From NCBI GenBank assembly GCA_029263125.1, contig JAJCYD010000014.1, positions 165,205 to 229,204 on the forward strand: a DNA stretch of 64,000 nt, written 5' to 3'. How positions within the stretch are numbered: position 1 is the stretch's first letter; the number at the start of each line of letters is the position of its first letter. A program made the position numbers and the translations under genes. The notes below the pieces were generated by a model. That model ran no database searches and was not told where the DNA came from. It saw only the letters and a list, made by a program, of their open reading frames with translations. This document shows positions 17,155 through 26,080 of this stretch, piece by piece. The stretch comes from Solirubrobacteraceae bacterium (GTDB lineage: Bacteria; Actinomycetota; Thermoleophilia; Solirubrobacterales; Solirubrobacteraceae).

Positions 17155-18147
17155 GTGCTCGCCGATCGTTTCTCCCGGCGCTGGGCGGTCGCATCCGCGG
17201 GCGTGCTGCAGGCCGCCGGCTACGCGCTATGGATCCTGCTGCCGGGCTTCGCCGGGTTCGCGGCCGGCTTCGTGCTGTGGGGTATTGGGGGCTCCTTCGC
17301 ATCGGGCGCCTTCCAGGCGCTCGTCTACGACGGGCTGCGGGCCGCGGGGGAGGAGGATCGCTTCGCGGCCGTGATCGGTCGCTGCGAGGCAGCGGGCCTC
17401 GCCGTCCAGGTTCCCGTCGCGGGCGCGGCCAGCGCGCTGTTCGCCGTCGGCGGCTACTACACGCTGGCGGGCGGGGTCTCGGTCGCGGTGTGCCTCGCGG
17501 CTGCGGGCCTGGCGGCCACGCTGCCCGATCATCGCGCCGCGACGCCGCAGCACGACGCCGGCGCCGGCTATCTCGCGACGCTGCACTGCGGCCTGCGCGA
17601 GATCGCGGTCACGCCGCGCGTCCGGGCGGCGGTCCTGCTCGTCGCGGCGCTCTACGGATCTGAGGCGCTGGAGGAGTACTTCGGCCTGCTCGCCGCCGAT
17701 TGGGGCGTCGCGACGAGCGTCATCCCGCTCGCCCTGCTGGCGATCCCGCTCGCGGGGGCGGCCGGCGCGCTCTGCGGTGGGCGGGCCCGCCGCCTCGGCC
17801 CGCTCGGCTTGACGCTCTTGCTCACGATGGCCGCGGCGGCGCTCGGCGCGGCAGCGATGCTCGCGCGCCCCGAGGGACTCGTCGGGGTGGCCGTGTTCTA
17901 CGGCCTGTGGCGCGTTGCCCTCGTCATCGCCGACGTGCGCCTGCAAGCGGCGATCACGGGCCCGTCGCGCGCGACGATCTCCTCGGTCGCCGGACTCGGC
18001 GCCGAAGTCGTCGGCATCGCGATGTTCGGTGCATGGGCGGCGGGCGGCCTCACGCTCGCCGTCGTGCTGGCGTTCGCCGCCGCGCTGCTGTTGCCGCTGA
18101 GATTGGCCCGCGGGGAAGCCGCGGCCGTGCACGCCCGAGGTTCCTGA
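17155..18147 (+). CDS. MFS transporter, N-terminus interrupted
   Basis: From the first standard start, GTG 17155, the frame codes 330 residues with about ten hydrophobic segments. It begins inside the conserved MFS loop 2-3 motif (LADRFSRRWAVASAGVLQAAGYALW). Later segments include FVLWGIGGSFASGAFQALVYD and FYGLWRVALVIADVRLQAAI. The missing first two helices are encoded just upstream in the same frame (see 16942-17154). A complete protein would have about 400 residues and 12 TMs. The substrate is unknown. As annotated the product lacks TM1 and TM2 and would probably not work. Confidence 0.8.
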   Translation: MLADRFSRRWAVASAGVLQAAGYALWILLPGFAGFAAGFVLWGIGGSFASGAFQALVYDGLRAAGEEDRFAAVIGRCEAAGLAVQVPVAGAASALFAVGGYYTLAGGVSVAVCLAAAGLAATLPDHRAATPQHDAGAGYLATLHCGLREIAVTPRVRAAVLLVAALYGSEALEEYFGLLAADWGVATSVIPLALLAIPLAGAAGALCGGRARRLGPLGLTLLLTMAAAALGAAAMLARPEGLVGVAVFYGLWRVALVIADVRLQAAITGPSRATISSVAGLGAEVVGIAMFGAWAAGGLTLAVVLAFAAALLLPLRLARGEAAAVHARGS

Positions 18148-18207
18148 TTGCGTTGTTAGCCTGGGGACCGGATCTTCCCTTACGGCGTTCAGAGGAGGCT
18201 GCTGCTG

Positions 18208-18825
18208 ATGGGCTGGTACTGCGAGCACGTCCTGCCCAGGCTCCTGGACCACGCGATGGACACCGAGCAGACCCGTGCGATCAGGGCACGGGTGACGCGT
18301 GGCCTCGCGGGCGAGGTCGTCGAGGTTGGCTTCGGCACGGGACACAACCTGACCCAGCTTCCGTCGGTCGTGACCCGCCTGCTTGTGGTGGAGCCGTCGC
18401 AGTCGAGCATGCGTCGAGCGGACTCGCGGATCGCCGCCACAGCCGTTCCGGTCGAGGTCGTGGGGTCAGACGCGCAACGGCTGGCACTGCCCGATGCCTC
18501 CGTGGACGCGGCGCTGTGCACCTGGAGCCTGTGCACGATCCCGGACCCGGTCGCGGCGGTCCGTGAGGTCCGCCGGGTGCTGCGCCCCGAGGGACAGCTG
18601 CACTTCGTCGAGCACGGAGTGGCGCCCGACGAGAAGGTCCGCCGCCGGCAGGCGCGGATGAACCCGCTTCAGCGGCGTCTGGCCGGGGGCTGCACCCTGG
18701 ACCTCGACATCCCCGCGCTGCTGCGCCTCGGCGGCATGACCATCACGCAGCTTCAGACCTACTACGGGGACGGTGCGCCGAAGGTCCTCGCCGCGATGTA
18801 CGAGGGCAGAGCGGTTGCTGCCTGA
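18208..18825 (+). CDS. Class I SAM-dependent methyltransferase
   Basis: The 205-residue protein has motif I VVEVGFGTGHN near residue 37, an acidic motif II in LLVVEPSQSSM, motif III at DASVDAALCTWSLCTIPDP, and VRRVLRPEGQLHFVEHGV. The order matches UbiE/Methyltransf_11 proteins. The C-terminal RMNPLQRRLAGGCTLDLDI segment is typical of small actinobacterial members of unknown substrate. An AGAGGAGG Shine-Dalgarno precedes the ATG by about ten bases. It may be co-transcribed with the MFS gene 60 bases upstream. Confidence 0.9.
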   Translation: MGWYCEHVLPRLLDHAMDTEQTRAIRARVTRGLAGEVVEVGFGTGHNLTQLPSVVTRLLVVEPSQSSMRRADSRIAATAVPVEVVGSDAQRLALPDASVDAALCTWSLCTIPDPVAAVREVRRVLRPEGQLHFVEHGVAPDEKVRRRQARMNPLQRRLAGGCTLDLDIPALLRLGGMTITQLQTYYGDGAPKVLAAMYEGRAVAA

Positions 18826-18828
18826 GCG

Positions 18829-19350
18829 TCACGGCCATTCGAGCGTAGCGGCGACTTCGGCGGGTCCGAGTGCGATCAGCCCACTTCGCACCACAGGCTC
18901 GTACTCGCCGTCGCCCAGCGCAAGCCAGGTGACCGTTCGTGATTCCGGGTCGACGATGAGCACCTCGTCGACACCGTGGGCGCCATAGAACGGGAGCTTC
19001 TGCCAGGTCTCGTCGCCGGGCGACAGGATCTCCACGACGATCGCTGCCGTCGGGAGCCACACTCCGGCCGCTCCCGGCCGGTGCAGGCCGCCGTCCGGCA
19101 CCCGGAAGTCATGTTCGGACTCGCCGAGGTTGAACTCGTGCATCGCCAGCAGCAGCCCACTGTCACGCGCCGGCGCGCCCAGCAGGAACGTCAGCTGCGT
19201 CGCGATCCGCGCGTGCTCCAAGCTCGGGGCGGGAATCATGTGGCGGACACCCTGCCAGACCTCGTCGAGGCGCTCGATGCCAGCGACGCGGCGACGTTCC
19301 AGCAGAGCCGCGAGCTCCGGCGGAGGGGTCCCGAGCACCAGCGTTGCCAT
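18829..19350 (-). CDS. Uma2 family protein (DUF820, PD-(D/E)XK nuclease fold)
   Basis: About 173 residues start at ATLVLGTPPPELAALLERRR. The Uma2 core follows: HDFRVPDGGLHRPGAAGVW, then AAIVVEILSPGDETWQKLPFYGAHGVDEVLIVDPE. The Asp in VPDG and the E-x-L..K arrangement match the PD-(D/E)XK restriction-endonuclease-like fold of this family. The family is common in cyanobacteria and actinobacteria and its biological role is unclear. Of two adjacent ATGs the second is used. It converges on the methyltransferase with only three bases between stops. Confidence 0.87.
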   Translation of the reverse strand: MATLVLGTPPPELAALLERRRVAGIERLDEVWQGVRHMIPAPSLEHARIATQLTFLLGAPARDSGLLLAMHEFNLGESEHDFRVPDGGLHRPGAAGVWLPTAAIVVEILSPGDETWQKLPFYGAHGVDEVLIVDPESRTVTWLALGDGEYEPVVRSGLIALGPAEVAATLEWP

Positions 19351-19455
19351 CATCGAAGCGTACCGGGTCGGTGGTTGGCCGCCGCGCGTCCCGCTTGATG
19401 TCGATCGGCTGGTCCGCTCGTCGTTTCGAGCGCTCACGCGCCAGCGAGATTAGCG

Positions 19456-19494
19456 ACGCACATTTCGTAAGTTGGGTTGGCTATGGTTGTGCGT
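19456..19494. promoter_or_regulatory. Inverted repeat in the lon upstream region
   Basis: ACGCACA (19456-19462) and TGTGCGT (19488-19494) form a 7-bp inverted repeat with a 25-base spacer, ending about 18 bases before the lon ATG. It could be a heat-shock or other operator. It does not match the HAIR sequence that I know for HspR. Confidence 0.25.
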
Positions 19495-19512
19495 GCAACG
19501 AAAGGAACCCGC

Positions 19513-21801
19513 ATGCCCAAGCTGTTGCTCGTCCCCCTAGACGACACCGTCGTCTTCCCAACGATGGACCTCAATCTCCCGCTGGACGTCTCCAGCGAGG
19601 AGCGTGTGCTGCTCGTTCCGCGTCATGAGGGCGAGTACGCGAAGGTCGGCACGATTGCCAAGGTGACCGGCACGATCCGCCTTCCCGGCGGCGCCGTCGG
19701 CGTCTCGCTGGAGAGCCTGCATCGCGGCGCGATCGTCGGCTCCGCCGATGCCGGACCGGCCGGGCTTCGCGCTGATGTCGAAGAGCACCCCGACGACAAG
19801 CCCGTCGACAAGCGCACCCGCGAGCTCGAACGCGAGTACCGCGCGGTCGTCGAGGAGATCCTCGAGGAGCGTGGCGCCGACGAGCGCGTCGGGGCATTCC
19901 TGCGTTCGGTTGTCGATCCCGGTCCGCTGGCCGACACCGCCGGCTACAGCCCGGACCTCACCATCGAACAGAAGATCCGCGTCCTCGAGACGCTCGACGT
20001 CACCGAGCGCCTGGAGATGGCGCTGGGCTATCAGCGCGAGCGGCTGACCGAGCTGCAGGTGCGCCGTCGCATCCGCGACGACGTCGAGTCCGGCGCCCAG
20101 AAGCAGCAGCGCGAGTACTTCCTGCGCCAGCAGATGGACTCGATTCGCAAGGAGCTTGGCGAGGACCAGGGCTCGGTCACCGAGGAGTACCGCACGAAGA
20201 TCGCCGACGCCGGCATGCCCGACGAGGTCCGCGAGCAGGCCGAGCGCGAGCTCGACCGCCTCGAGCGCGCGGGCGACCAGAGCGGCGAGTCCTCGATGAT
20301 CCGCACGTACCTGGACTGGCTGATCGCGGTGCCGTGGAGCACGACGTCCGAAGAGGTCCTCGACCCGATCCACGCCCGTGAGGTGCTCGACGCCGACCAC
20401 GCCGGCCTGGAGGACGTCAAGGACCGCATCACCGAGTACATCGCGGTCCGCAAGCTGCGCCAGGAACGCGGCGTCGAGATGGACCGCAAGGCTGGGGCCA
20501 TCCTCACGCTGATCGGGCCTCCTGGCACCGGCAAGACGTCGATCGGCGAGTCGATCGCCCGGGCGACTGGACGCGAGTTCGTGCGCATGTCGCTTGGCGG
20601 CGTGCGCGACGAGGCGGAGATCCGTGGCCACCGCCGCACGTACATCGGCGCCCTGCCGGGACGGCTCGTCCGTGCCCTGCGCGACGCCGAGACGATGAAC
20701 CCGGTGATCATGCTCGACGAGGTCGACAAGGTCGGCGCGGACTGGCGCGGCGATCCGTCGGCGGCGCTGCTGGAGGTCCTGGACCCCGCGCAGAACCACG
20801 CCTTCCGCGACCACTACCTCGACGTCGAGATCGATCTCAGCCAGGTGCTGTTCATCGCCACGGCGAACGTCGCCGAGACGATCCCGGGGCCGCTGCTTGA
20901 TCGCATGGAGGTCATCCGCTTCGACGGCTACACCGTGGCCGAGAAGACGGCGATCGCCCGTGATTACCTGTGGCCGCGCCAGCGCGAGCGCAACGGCCTG
21001 CGCGAGGACGAGGTCTCAGCCGACGACGAGACGCTGAAGCTCGTCGTCGCCGAGTACACCCACGAGGCGGGCGTGCGACAGCTCGAACGTGAGCTGGGGA
21101 CGCTGCTGCGCAAGGTCGCGACGAAGATCGCGTCCGATGCCGTGCAGGCGCCGGTGACCGTCGACGTGGAGGTCGTGCGCGACGCGCTCGGCCGTCAGAA
21201 GGTCTTCCAGGAGGCGGCGGCGCGCACGGCGGTGCCGGGCGTGTCCACGGGCCTCGCGGTGACCGGCGTCGGCGGCGACGTGCTGTTCGTCGAGGCCAAC
21301 TCGATGAAGGGCAAGCACGGCCTGACCCTGACCGGCCAGCTCGGCGACGTCATGAAGGAGTCCGCGCGGATCGCGCTCACCTACGTGCGCGCCCACGCGG
21401 CCGATCTCGGCATCGACGAGGACGCCTTCGACGAGCGCGAGTTCCACGTGCACGTGCCCGCGGGCGCGATCCCGAAGGACGGGCCGAGCGCCGGCGTGGC
21501 GATGACGACGGCGCTGACGTCGCTGCTGACCGGGCGGCCGGTGCGCCACACGGTCGGCATGACCGGTGAGGTGACGCTGCAGGGTCGGGTGCTGCCGATC
21601 GGCGGGCTGAAGCAGAAGGTGCTCGCCGCCCACGCCGCCGGCCTGACCGACGTCATCCTGCCCGAGCGAAACCGCGCCGACCTGGACGACGTGCCCGATG
21701 ACGTGCGCGAGGCGATGTCGTTCCATCCGGTCATGACGATCGGCGAGGCGCTCGACGTCGCGCTGGAGCCGGCGCGAGTGGAGCCGCTGCCCACGACGTA
21801 G
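19513..21801 (+). CDS. lon: ATP-dependent Lon protease
   Basis: The 762-residue protein is a complete LonA. The N-terminal substrate-binding domain begins KLLLVPLDDTVVFPTMDL. A coiled-coil region follows, then the AAA+ module with Walker A GPPGTGKT (335-342), Walker B VIMLDEVDK and sensor residues. The protease domain has Ser659 in KDGPSAGVA and Lys702 in GGLKQKVLAAH, the standard Ser-Lys dyad at the usual 43-residue spacing. It degrades misfolded and regulatory proteins in the cytoplasm. ATG 19513 is preferred over an upstream in-frame ATG because AAAGGAA lies about seven bases before it and homologues start at MPKLLLVPL-type sequence. Two strong hairpins follow the stop. Confidence 0.97.
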   Translation: MPKLLLVPLDDTVVFPTMDLNLPLDVSSEERVLLVPRHEGEYAKVGTIAKVTGTIRLPGGAVGVSLESLHRGAIVGSADAGPAGLRADVEEHPDDKPVDKRTRELEREYRAVVEEILEERGADERVGAFLRSVVDPGPLADTAGYSPDLTIEQKIRVLETLDVTERLEMALGYQRERLTELQVRRRIRDDVESGAQKQQREYFLRQQMDSIRKELGEDQGSVTEEYRTKIADAGMPDEVREQAERELDRLERAGDQSGESSMIRTYLDWLIAVPWSTTSEEVLDPIHAREVLDADHAGLEDVKDRITEYIAVRKLRQERGVEMDRKAGAILTLIGPPGTGKTSIGESIARATGREFVRMSLGGVRDEAEIRGHRRTYIGALPGRLVRALRDAETMNPVIMLDEVDKVGADWRGDPSAALLEVLDPAQNHAFRDHYLDVEIDLSQVLFIATANVAETIPGPLLDRMEVIRFDGYTVAEKTAIARDYLWPRQRERNGLREDEVSADDETLKLVVAEYTHEAGVRQLERELGTLLRKVATKIASDAVQAPVTVDVEVVRDALGRQKVFQEAAARTAVPGVSTGLAVTGVGGDVLFVEANSMKGKHGLTLTGQLGDVMKESARIALTYVRAHAADLGIDEDAFDEREFHVHVPAGAIPKDGPSAGVAMTTALTSLLTGRPVRHTVGMTGEVTLQGRVLPIGGLKQKVLAAHAAGLTDVILPERNRADLDDVPDDVREAMSFHPVMTIGEALDVALEPARVEPLPTT

Positions 21802-21822
21802 ACAAGCTCCCACCAACACGCG

Positions 21823-21854
21823 GGCGGTGGCCGCTTCCCCCGGCCGCCACCGCC
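21823..21854 (+). terminator. Hairpin after lon
   Basis: GGCGGTGGC (21823-21831) pairs perfectly with GCCACCGCC (21846-21854) across a 14-base loop, 21 bases after the lon stop. There is no U-tract, as is common in GC-rich actinobacteria. Confidence 0.5.
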
Positions 21855-21874
21855 GCGTCGTGCGCGCCGCACGG

Positions 21875-21908
21875 CGGGCGGAGACCTTCCTCCCTGTGTC
21901 TCCGCCCG
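21875..21908 (+). terminator. Second, stronger hairpin after lon
   Basis: CGGGCGGAGAC (21875-21885) pairs perfectly over 11 bp with GTCTCCGCCCG (21898-21908), with a 12-base loop. No gene is nearby on the other strand, so this probably ends lon transcription. Confidence 0.6.
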
Positions 21909-22260
21909 TCGGTGCGGTGGCGTTACACCCGGCCGATTGCTCGAGTCAGATCCGCCAGTTCCTCGACCTTGTCCCGCAGGCGCCTCAGCAGCGATCCTCG
22001 ATCGGAGGGACGCCATCAGCGGATCGTACGTCGGTGGTCGAGGGACGTGTGGCGGTGCGCCGCCAAGAGGTGCCCCTAGCGCGCGAGATGCGGCAGTCCC
22101 TCCCGCGGGGTCACGCACGGGGTTCGACGACCTCGGGGCGCGGGCGATGGACGTTCGGTTTGCGCGAGAAGCAGCGCTGGCGCAGGACAGTCGGCGCCAG
22201 GTCAGCTCGGCGAACACCTGGCGCATCGGCTGAGGGTCTCGCGATCGCGCGCGAGCCGGC
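21909..22260. other. Intergenic region between lon terminators and the LuxR gene
   Basis: About 350 bases without a recognisable gene. Open frames on both strands are rich in Arg, Ala and Gly and show no domain. The promoter of the downstream regulator presumably lies here, but no clear box is seen. Confidence 0.45.
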
Positions 22261-23937
22261 ATGAAGCGTGATACTCGTGAGATGGACGGCGAGTCTGAGG
22301 CCGACCTTCTCGCGGAGGGCTGGCGCGCTCTGGACAACGCGCAGTGGGAGGCCGCGCGCGTGGCATTCGGTGCGTCTCTCGCCGAGGTCGAGACCCCGGA
22401 TGCGCTGGAAGGCCTGGGCTTGGCATTGTGGTTCTTGGGCGCCGTGACCGACGGAATCGCCGCGCGCGAGCGGGCGTTCGAGGGCTACGCGCGCGAGCGG
22501 CGCTGCGACGACGCCGCGCGGATCGCGGTGTGGGTGTCCCACCAGCACCTCACCTCCGGCCGCGCCTCGGCCGCGCGCGGCTGGCTGGCGCGCGCCGAGC
22601 GCGCCGTCGAGGGGAGCGGCCCCTGTTCGGGGCAGGGCTGGGTCGCCGTCGAGCGTGCGCGCCACGCCGCTGGCGTGGAGGAGTGCGTCGCGCACGCGAC
22701 GCGGGCGATGGCCATCGCTCGCGACCACGGCGACGCCGATCTTGAGGTCTTCGCGCTGAGCCTGCTCGGACGGGCCGAGGTCGACGCCGGGCGCAAGCAG
22801 CACGGCATGCAGCTGCTGGAGGAGGCGCTCGCGGCCGCGACCGCCGGGCGCGTGCGCAACGTGCACACGCTCGCCGAGGCGTACTGCAATCTGATCATGG
22901 CGACGACCGCTGCCGGCGACTGGGAACGTGCGACGGAGTGGTGCGGGCTTGTCGACGAGTTCGCGCAGGCGCACGGCACGACGCCGCTGCTGGGCGCGTG
23001 TCGCACGATCCATGCTGGGGTGTTGGTGGCGACGGGTCGCTGGGGGGATGCCGAGCGTGCCCTGCAGGACGCGCTGGAGATCCACGGCCGCTTCGTCCCG
23101 GCGATGGGCGCGCCGGCGCTGGCCATGCTGGCCGAGCTGCGTGTGCTGCAGGGTCGGATGCCGGAGGCCGAGCAGTTGCTCGCGGGCCGCTCGGAGCATT
23201 CGGGCTCGCTGCGAGCGCTCGCGCGGTTGCGGATCGCGCAGGGCCAGCCCCAGGTGGCGGTCGCGCTGCTGGAGCGCGGTCTGCTGGGCGCCGCCGATGA
23301 CGTCGTGCGCACGATGCAGCTGCTCGCGCCGCTCGTCGATGCACGCCTGGCGTGCAAGCAGATCGAGCAGGCCGAGGACGCCGGCCGTCGGCTCGCCGAC
23401 CTCGCCGCCGAATCGGGGGTCCTGGTCGGAGTGGCACGGGCTGACCTCGCCGCGGCGCGGATCGCGCTCGCCACCGCTGACGCCGACCGCGCCGCCGAGG
23501 CGGCGCGCCGCGCACTGACCGCGTTCGGCGTGCTCGGCATGCCGCTGGATGCGGGCGAGGCGCGCTTGGAGCTCGCGCGAGCGGCCGCTGGGACGCGGCC
23601 CGAGATGGCTCGCGACGAGGCGCGCGCTGCGTTGGCCGCGTTTCGCGAGCTCGGCGCGGCGCGCGCGACGGACATGGCGGCCGCCCTCCTGCGCTCGCTG
23701 GGCACCCACACGGCGGTGCGTTCACGCGGATCGGGTGAGCTCAGCGCCCGCGAAGGCGAGGTCCTGGGACTGATCGCTGAAGGGATGTCCAACGCTCAGA
23801 TCGCTCAGGCGCTGTTCATCGCCGAGAAGACGGCCGGCCATCACGTCAGCTCGATCCTCGCGAAGCTCGGCGTGCGCAACCGCGCCGAGGCCGCCACGCA
23901 CGCGGCGCGGGCCGAGCGCCAGGCGCCCGCGAAATAG
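22261..23937 (+). CDS. LuxR family regulator with TPR-like sensor region
   Basis: The 558-residue protein has about 470 residues of tetratricopeptide-like helical repeats. Examples are LLAEGWRALDNAQWEAARVAF, TEWCGLVDEFAQAHG and GRWGDAERALQDALEIHG. A C-terminal LuxR helix-turn-helix follows (LSAREGEVLGLIAEGMSNAQIA then KTAGHHVSSILAKLGVRNRAEA). No Walker A is seen, so it is not an ATP-dependent MalT/LAL regulator despite the similar repeat layout. Start is ATG 22261 or ATG 22282; neither has a clear ribosome site. It is followed after 83 bases by a methyltransferase gene and probably regulates it. Confidence 0.88.
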   Translation: MKRDTREMDGESEADLLAEGWRALDNAQWEAARVAFGASLAEVETPDALEGLGLALWFLGAVTDGIAARERAFEGYARERRCDDAARIAVWVSHQHLTSGRASAARGWLARAERAVEGSGPCSGQGWVAVERARHAAGVEECVAHATRAMAIARDHGDADLEVFALSLLGRAEVDAGRKQHGMQLLEEALAAATAGRVRNVHTLAEAYCNLIMATTAAGDWERATEWCGLVDEFAQAHGTTPLLGACRTIHAGVLVATGRWGDAERALQDALEIHGRFVPAMGAPALAMLAELRVLQGRMPEAEQLLAGRSEHSGSLRALARLRIAQGQPQVAVALLERGLLGAADDVVRTMQLLAPLVDARLACKQIEQAEDAGRRLADLAAESGVLVGVARADLAAARIALATADADRAAEAARRALTAFGVLGMPLDAGEARLELARAAAGTRPEMARDEARAALAAFRELGAARATDMAAALLRSLGTHTAVRSRGSGELSAREGEVLGLIAEGMSNAQIAQALFIAEKTAGHHVSSILAKLGVRNRAEAATHAARAERQAPAK

Positions 23938-24020
23938 GTCGCCGATAGGGAGGTCTCCCGATGTCAACGGCTGCGCGCCAGCGGATGCTGTGTCGAGCAC
24001 ACCTACGAAAGGGAACGACG

Positions 24021-24845
24021 ATGAGCGTTGACACCGCCGATATCGAGCTCAAGACCCGCCTCCGCACGATGTGGACGTCGGGCGACTACCCGTTGATGGT
24101 CGAGACGTTCCTGTTGCCACTCGGCCCGCGACTCGTGGACGCATGCGGGATCGAGGCGGGCGCACGCGTCCTCGACGTCGCATCGGGCACGGGCAACGCC
24201 GCGATCCCGGCGGCACAGCGCGGTGCGCTGGTGACCGCCAGCGACCTGACGCCGGCGCTGCTGGAGGCGGGCGCGGCCCGGCCCGAAGCCCAAGGACTCA
24301 AGCTGGACTGGGTCGAGGCCGACGCCGAGAGCCTGCCGTTCCAGGACGAGTCCTTCGACGTGGTCATGTCGTCGATCGGCGTGATGTTCGCGCCGCACCA
24401 CCAGGCCGCGGCGGACGAGATCGTGCGCGTCAGCGGGCCGGAAGCAACCGTCGGCCTCCTGAGCTGGACGCCGGAGGGCATGCTCGGCGCCCTGTTCGCG
24501 ACGATGAAGCCGTTCGTGCCCGCGCCGCCTCCGGGCGCCTCCTCGCCGCCACTGTGGGGTAGCGAGGCGCACCTGCACGAGCTGTTCGGTGATCGCGTCG
24601 ACTTTCACACCATCACCCGCGACGTGCTGGAGATCACCGCCTTCGAACGTCCGCGCGACTACGGCGAGCATTTCAAGTCCTACTACGGGCCAACCCGGGC
24701 GGCGCGGGCGAACGCAATACGTAACGGCCTCGAGACGGAATTCGATGCGGCGTTCGACGCGTTCTGCGACAAATGGAGCCACGGAACCTCGTCGCCGGCG
24801 CGCTTCGAGAAGGAGTACCTCCTGGCCGTCGGGACGAGGCGGTAG
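24021..24845 (+). CDS. Class I SAM-dependent methyltransferase
   Basis: The 274-residue enzyme has motif I ARVLDVASGTGNAAIPAAQRG, DLTPALLEAG, motif II/III ESLPFQDESFDVVMSSIGVMFAPHH, and VRVSGPEATVGLLSW. This is the Methyltransf_11/UbiE-like type often found beside LuxR/TPR regulators in actinobacteria. ATG 24021 is chosen because AAAGGGAA lies about seven bases upstream; an earlier in-frame ATG at 23961 would add an unconserved 20-residue extension. A perfect hairpin 62 bases downstream separates it from the converging DoxX/TetR operon. Substrate unknown. Confidence 0.9.
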   Translation: MSVDTADIELKTRLRTMWTSGDYPLMVETFLLPLGPRLVDACGIEAGARVLDVASGTGNAAIPAAQRGALVTASDLTPALLEAGAARPEAQGLKLDWVEADAESLPFQDESFDVVMSSIGVMFAPHHQAAADEIVRVSGPEATVGLLSWTPEGMLGALFATMKPFVPAPPPGASSPPLWGSEAHLHELFGDRVDFHTITRDVLEITAFERPRDYGEHFKSYYGPTRAARANAIRNGLETEFDAAFDAFCDKWSHGTSSPARFEKEYLLAVGTRR

Positions 24846-24906
24846 CTGCGGCCCTCGTCCAGCTCGCCTTGGGGGCCACCCCGAACATCGAACACGTGCG
24901 GGGCTC

Positions 24907-24934
24907 GGGGCGGTGGCATCGGTTCCACCGCCCC
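24907..24934. terminator. Bidirectional terminator between convergent operons
   Basis: GGGGCGGTGG (24907-24916) and CCACCGCCCC (24925-24934) form a perfect 10-bp stem with an 8-base loop. It lies between the methyltransferase (plus) and the DoxX-like gene (minus). No other coding signal is seen in 24846-25124. Confidence 0.65.
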
Positions 24935-25124
24935 TACCCACGCGGTCTACGGTCTCGGTGCTTTCGGGAGCTCGAGCCGTCGGTTCCCTGCTCAGCACTC
25001 CGGCATGAGTAGAAGTCCAGAGTGCAGGCGGAGCCAGCTGAATGGGGGAGGGGTACCCAGCCGACCTAGCGGGAATCTGCGAAGCATTGTCGACTCGGTA
25101 CATCAACCTCCGGTAAGCCAAGCC

Positions 25125-25511
25125 TCAAGGAGCAGTGAAAGTTGGCTCCGATGATCGAGGGCTTCGCGTCGCCCGGTAGGCCCACCAGATCAGCAACCCC
25201 TGAAGCGGCAGGCGCGCCCACAGGAGGACCGGCGGGATCGAATCGAAGCGGTCGGGGTTCACCGCCATATTGATGTTCGCCGGGAAGACGGCCAGCAGCA
25301 GGGCCACGAGCCACAGACCCGCGAGCTGCCGGGTGCCGGCGAACGCCACGCCGACGCCGCCGGCGATCTCCGCCGCGCCGCTGATCAGCACGAGCTCGCG
25401 ATGCGCGGGCAAGGCCTCGGGCACGATCTGCTCGAAGTAGCCCGGGCGCAGGAAGTGCAGGATCCCGGTGGTGATGAAGGCGCCGCTGAGCAGGCGCTCG
25501 GACCATGTCAC
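25125..25511 (-). CDS. DoxX-like four-TM membrane protein
   Basis: The 128-residue protein has four hydrophobic helices: LLSGAFITTGILHFLRPGYF, LVLISGAAEIAGGVGVAFAG, LAGLWLVALLLAVFPANINM and a last one around LLWARLPLQGLLIWWAY. The FxxxGxxHFxxP motif in helix one and the FPANINMAVN motif are typical of DoxX/DUF-type small membrane proteins, some of which take part in redox or detoxification complexes. The GTG start overlaps the TetR stop (GTGA), so it is translationally coupled and co-regulated with it. Function not known. Confidence 0.82.
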   Translation of the reverse strand: MTWSERLLSGAFITTGILHFLRPGYFEQIVPEALPAHRELVLISGAAEIAGGVGVAFAGTRQLAGLWLVALLLAVFPANINMAVNPDRFDSIPPVLLWARLPLQGLLIWWAYRATRSPRSSEPTFTAP

Positions 25512-26080
25512 CGGGCGCGAAGCCCGTCCAGCGCGATCGTCAGGTAGCGCCGCCAGTCCAACGCGCCTCCGGCGCGCTGCGCCGCGGCGATGTGGCCAAA
25601 GCCGCACATGATGTTGCGCACGTCGTCGGGTGAGGCGTCGTCGCGGATCGCTCCGTTCGTCCGTGCCGCTTCGATGAGCCGCGCGGTCGCGGTCTGCAGG
25701 CGCTGCTGTCCCACCGCGGCGGCCGCGACGGCGCTGGGGTGCCCGCCGATGATCTCGCACAGCGCGACGTCGCCGGCGGTCATCTCGGCGCAGCGCCAGA
25801 TGCCCGAGGTCAGCGCCTCCCAGGGCTCGCCGTCGTCCGCGCTTGCCTCCAGCAGGTCGGCGAGCTGCTCGAAGTGCTGGTGGGCGAGGGCGGCCACGAG
25901 GGCCTCCTTCGTCGGGAAGTGCCGGTACACCGTCCCGACCCCGACGCGTGCCCGCCGCGCGATGTCCTCGATCTGCGCGTCCAAGCCCGCCTCGGCGAAG
26001 GCCGCCGACGCGGCGGCGAGCACCTTCTGGCGATTGCGCCGAGCATCCGCGCGTAGCGGTTTGGTGACGGTGGTTGACAA
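25508..26080 (-). CDS. TetR family repressor, TTG start
   Basis: The 190-residue protein has an N-terminal helix-turn-helix at about residues 15-60 (VLAAASAAFAEAGLDAQIEDIA then GVGTVYRHFPTKEALVAAL) and a ligand-binding domain. The C-terminus carries NIMCGFGHIAAAQRAGG, typical of SbtR-like TetR_C regulators. The start is TTG at 26080, with GGAAGG as ribosome-binding site. This region also forms the promoter and a palindrome of the divergent DHA2 exporter, so the protein probably represses both its own operon and the exporter. Inducer unknown. Confidence 0.93.
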   Translation of the reverse strand: MSTTVTKPLRADARRNRQKVLAAASAAFAEAGLDAQIEDIARRARVGVGTVYRHFPTKEALVAALAHQHFEQLADLLEASADDGEPWEALTSGIWRCAEMTAGDVALCEIIGGHPSAVAAAAVGQQRLQTATARLIEAARTNGAIRDDASPDDVRNIMCGFGHIAAAQRAGGALDWRRYLTIALDGLRAR

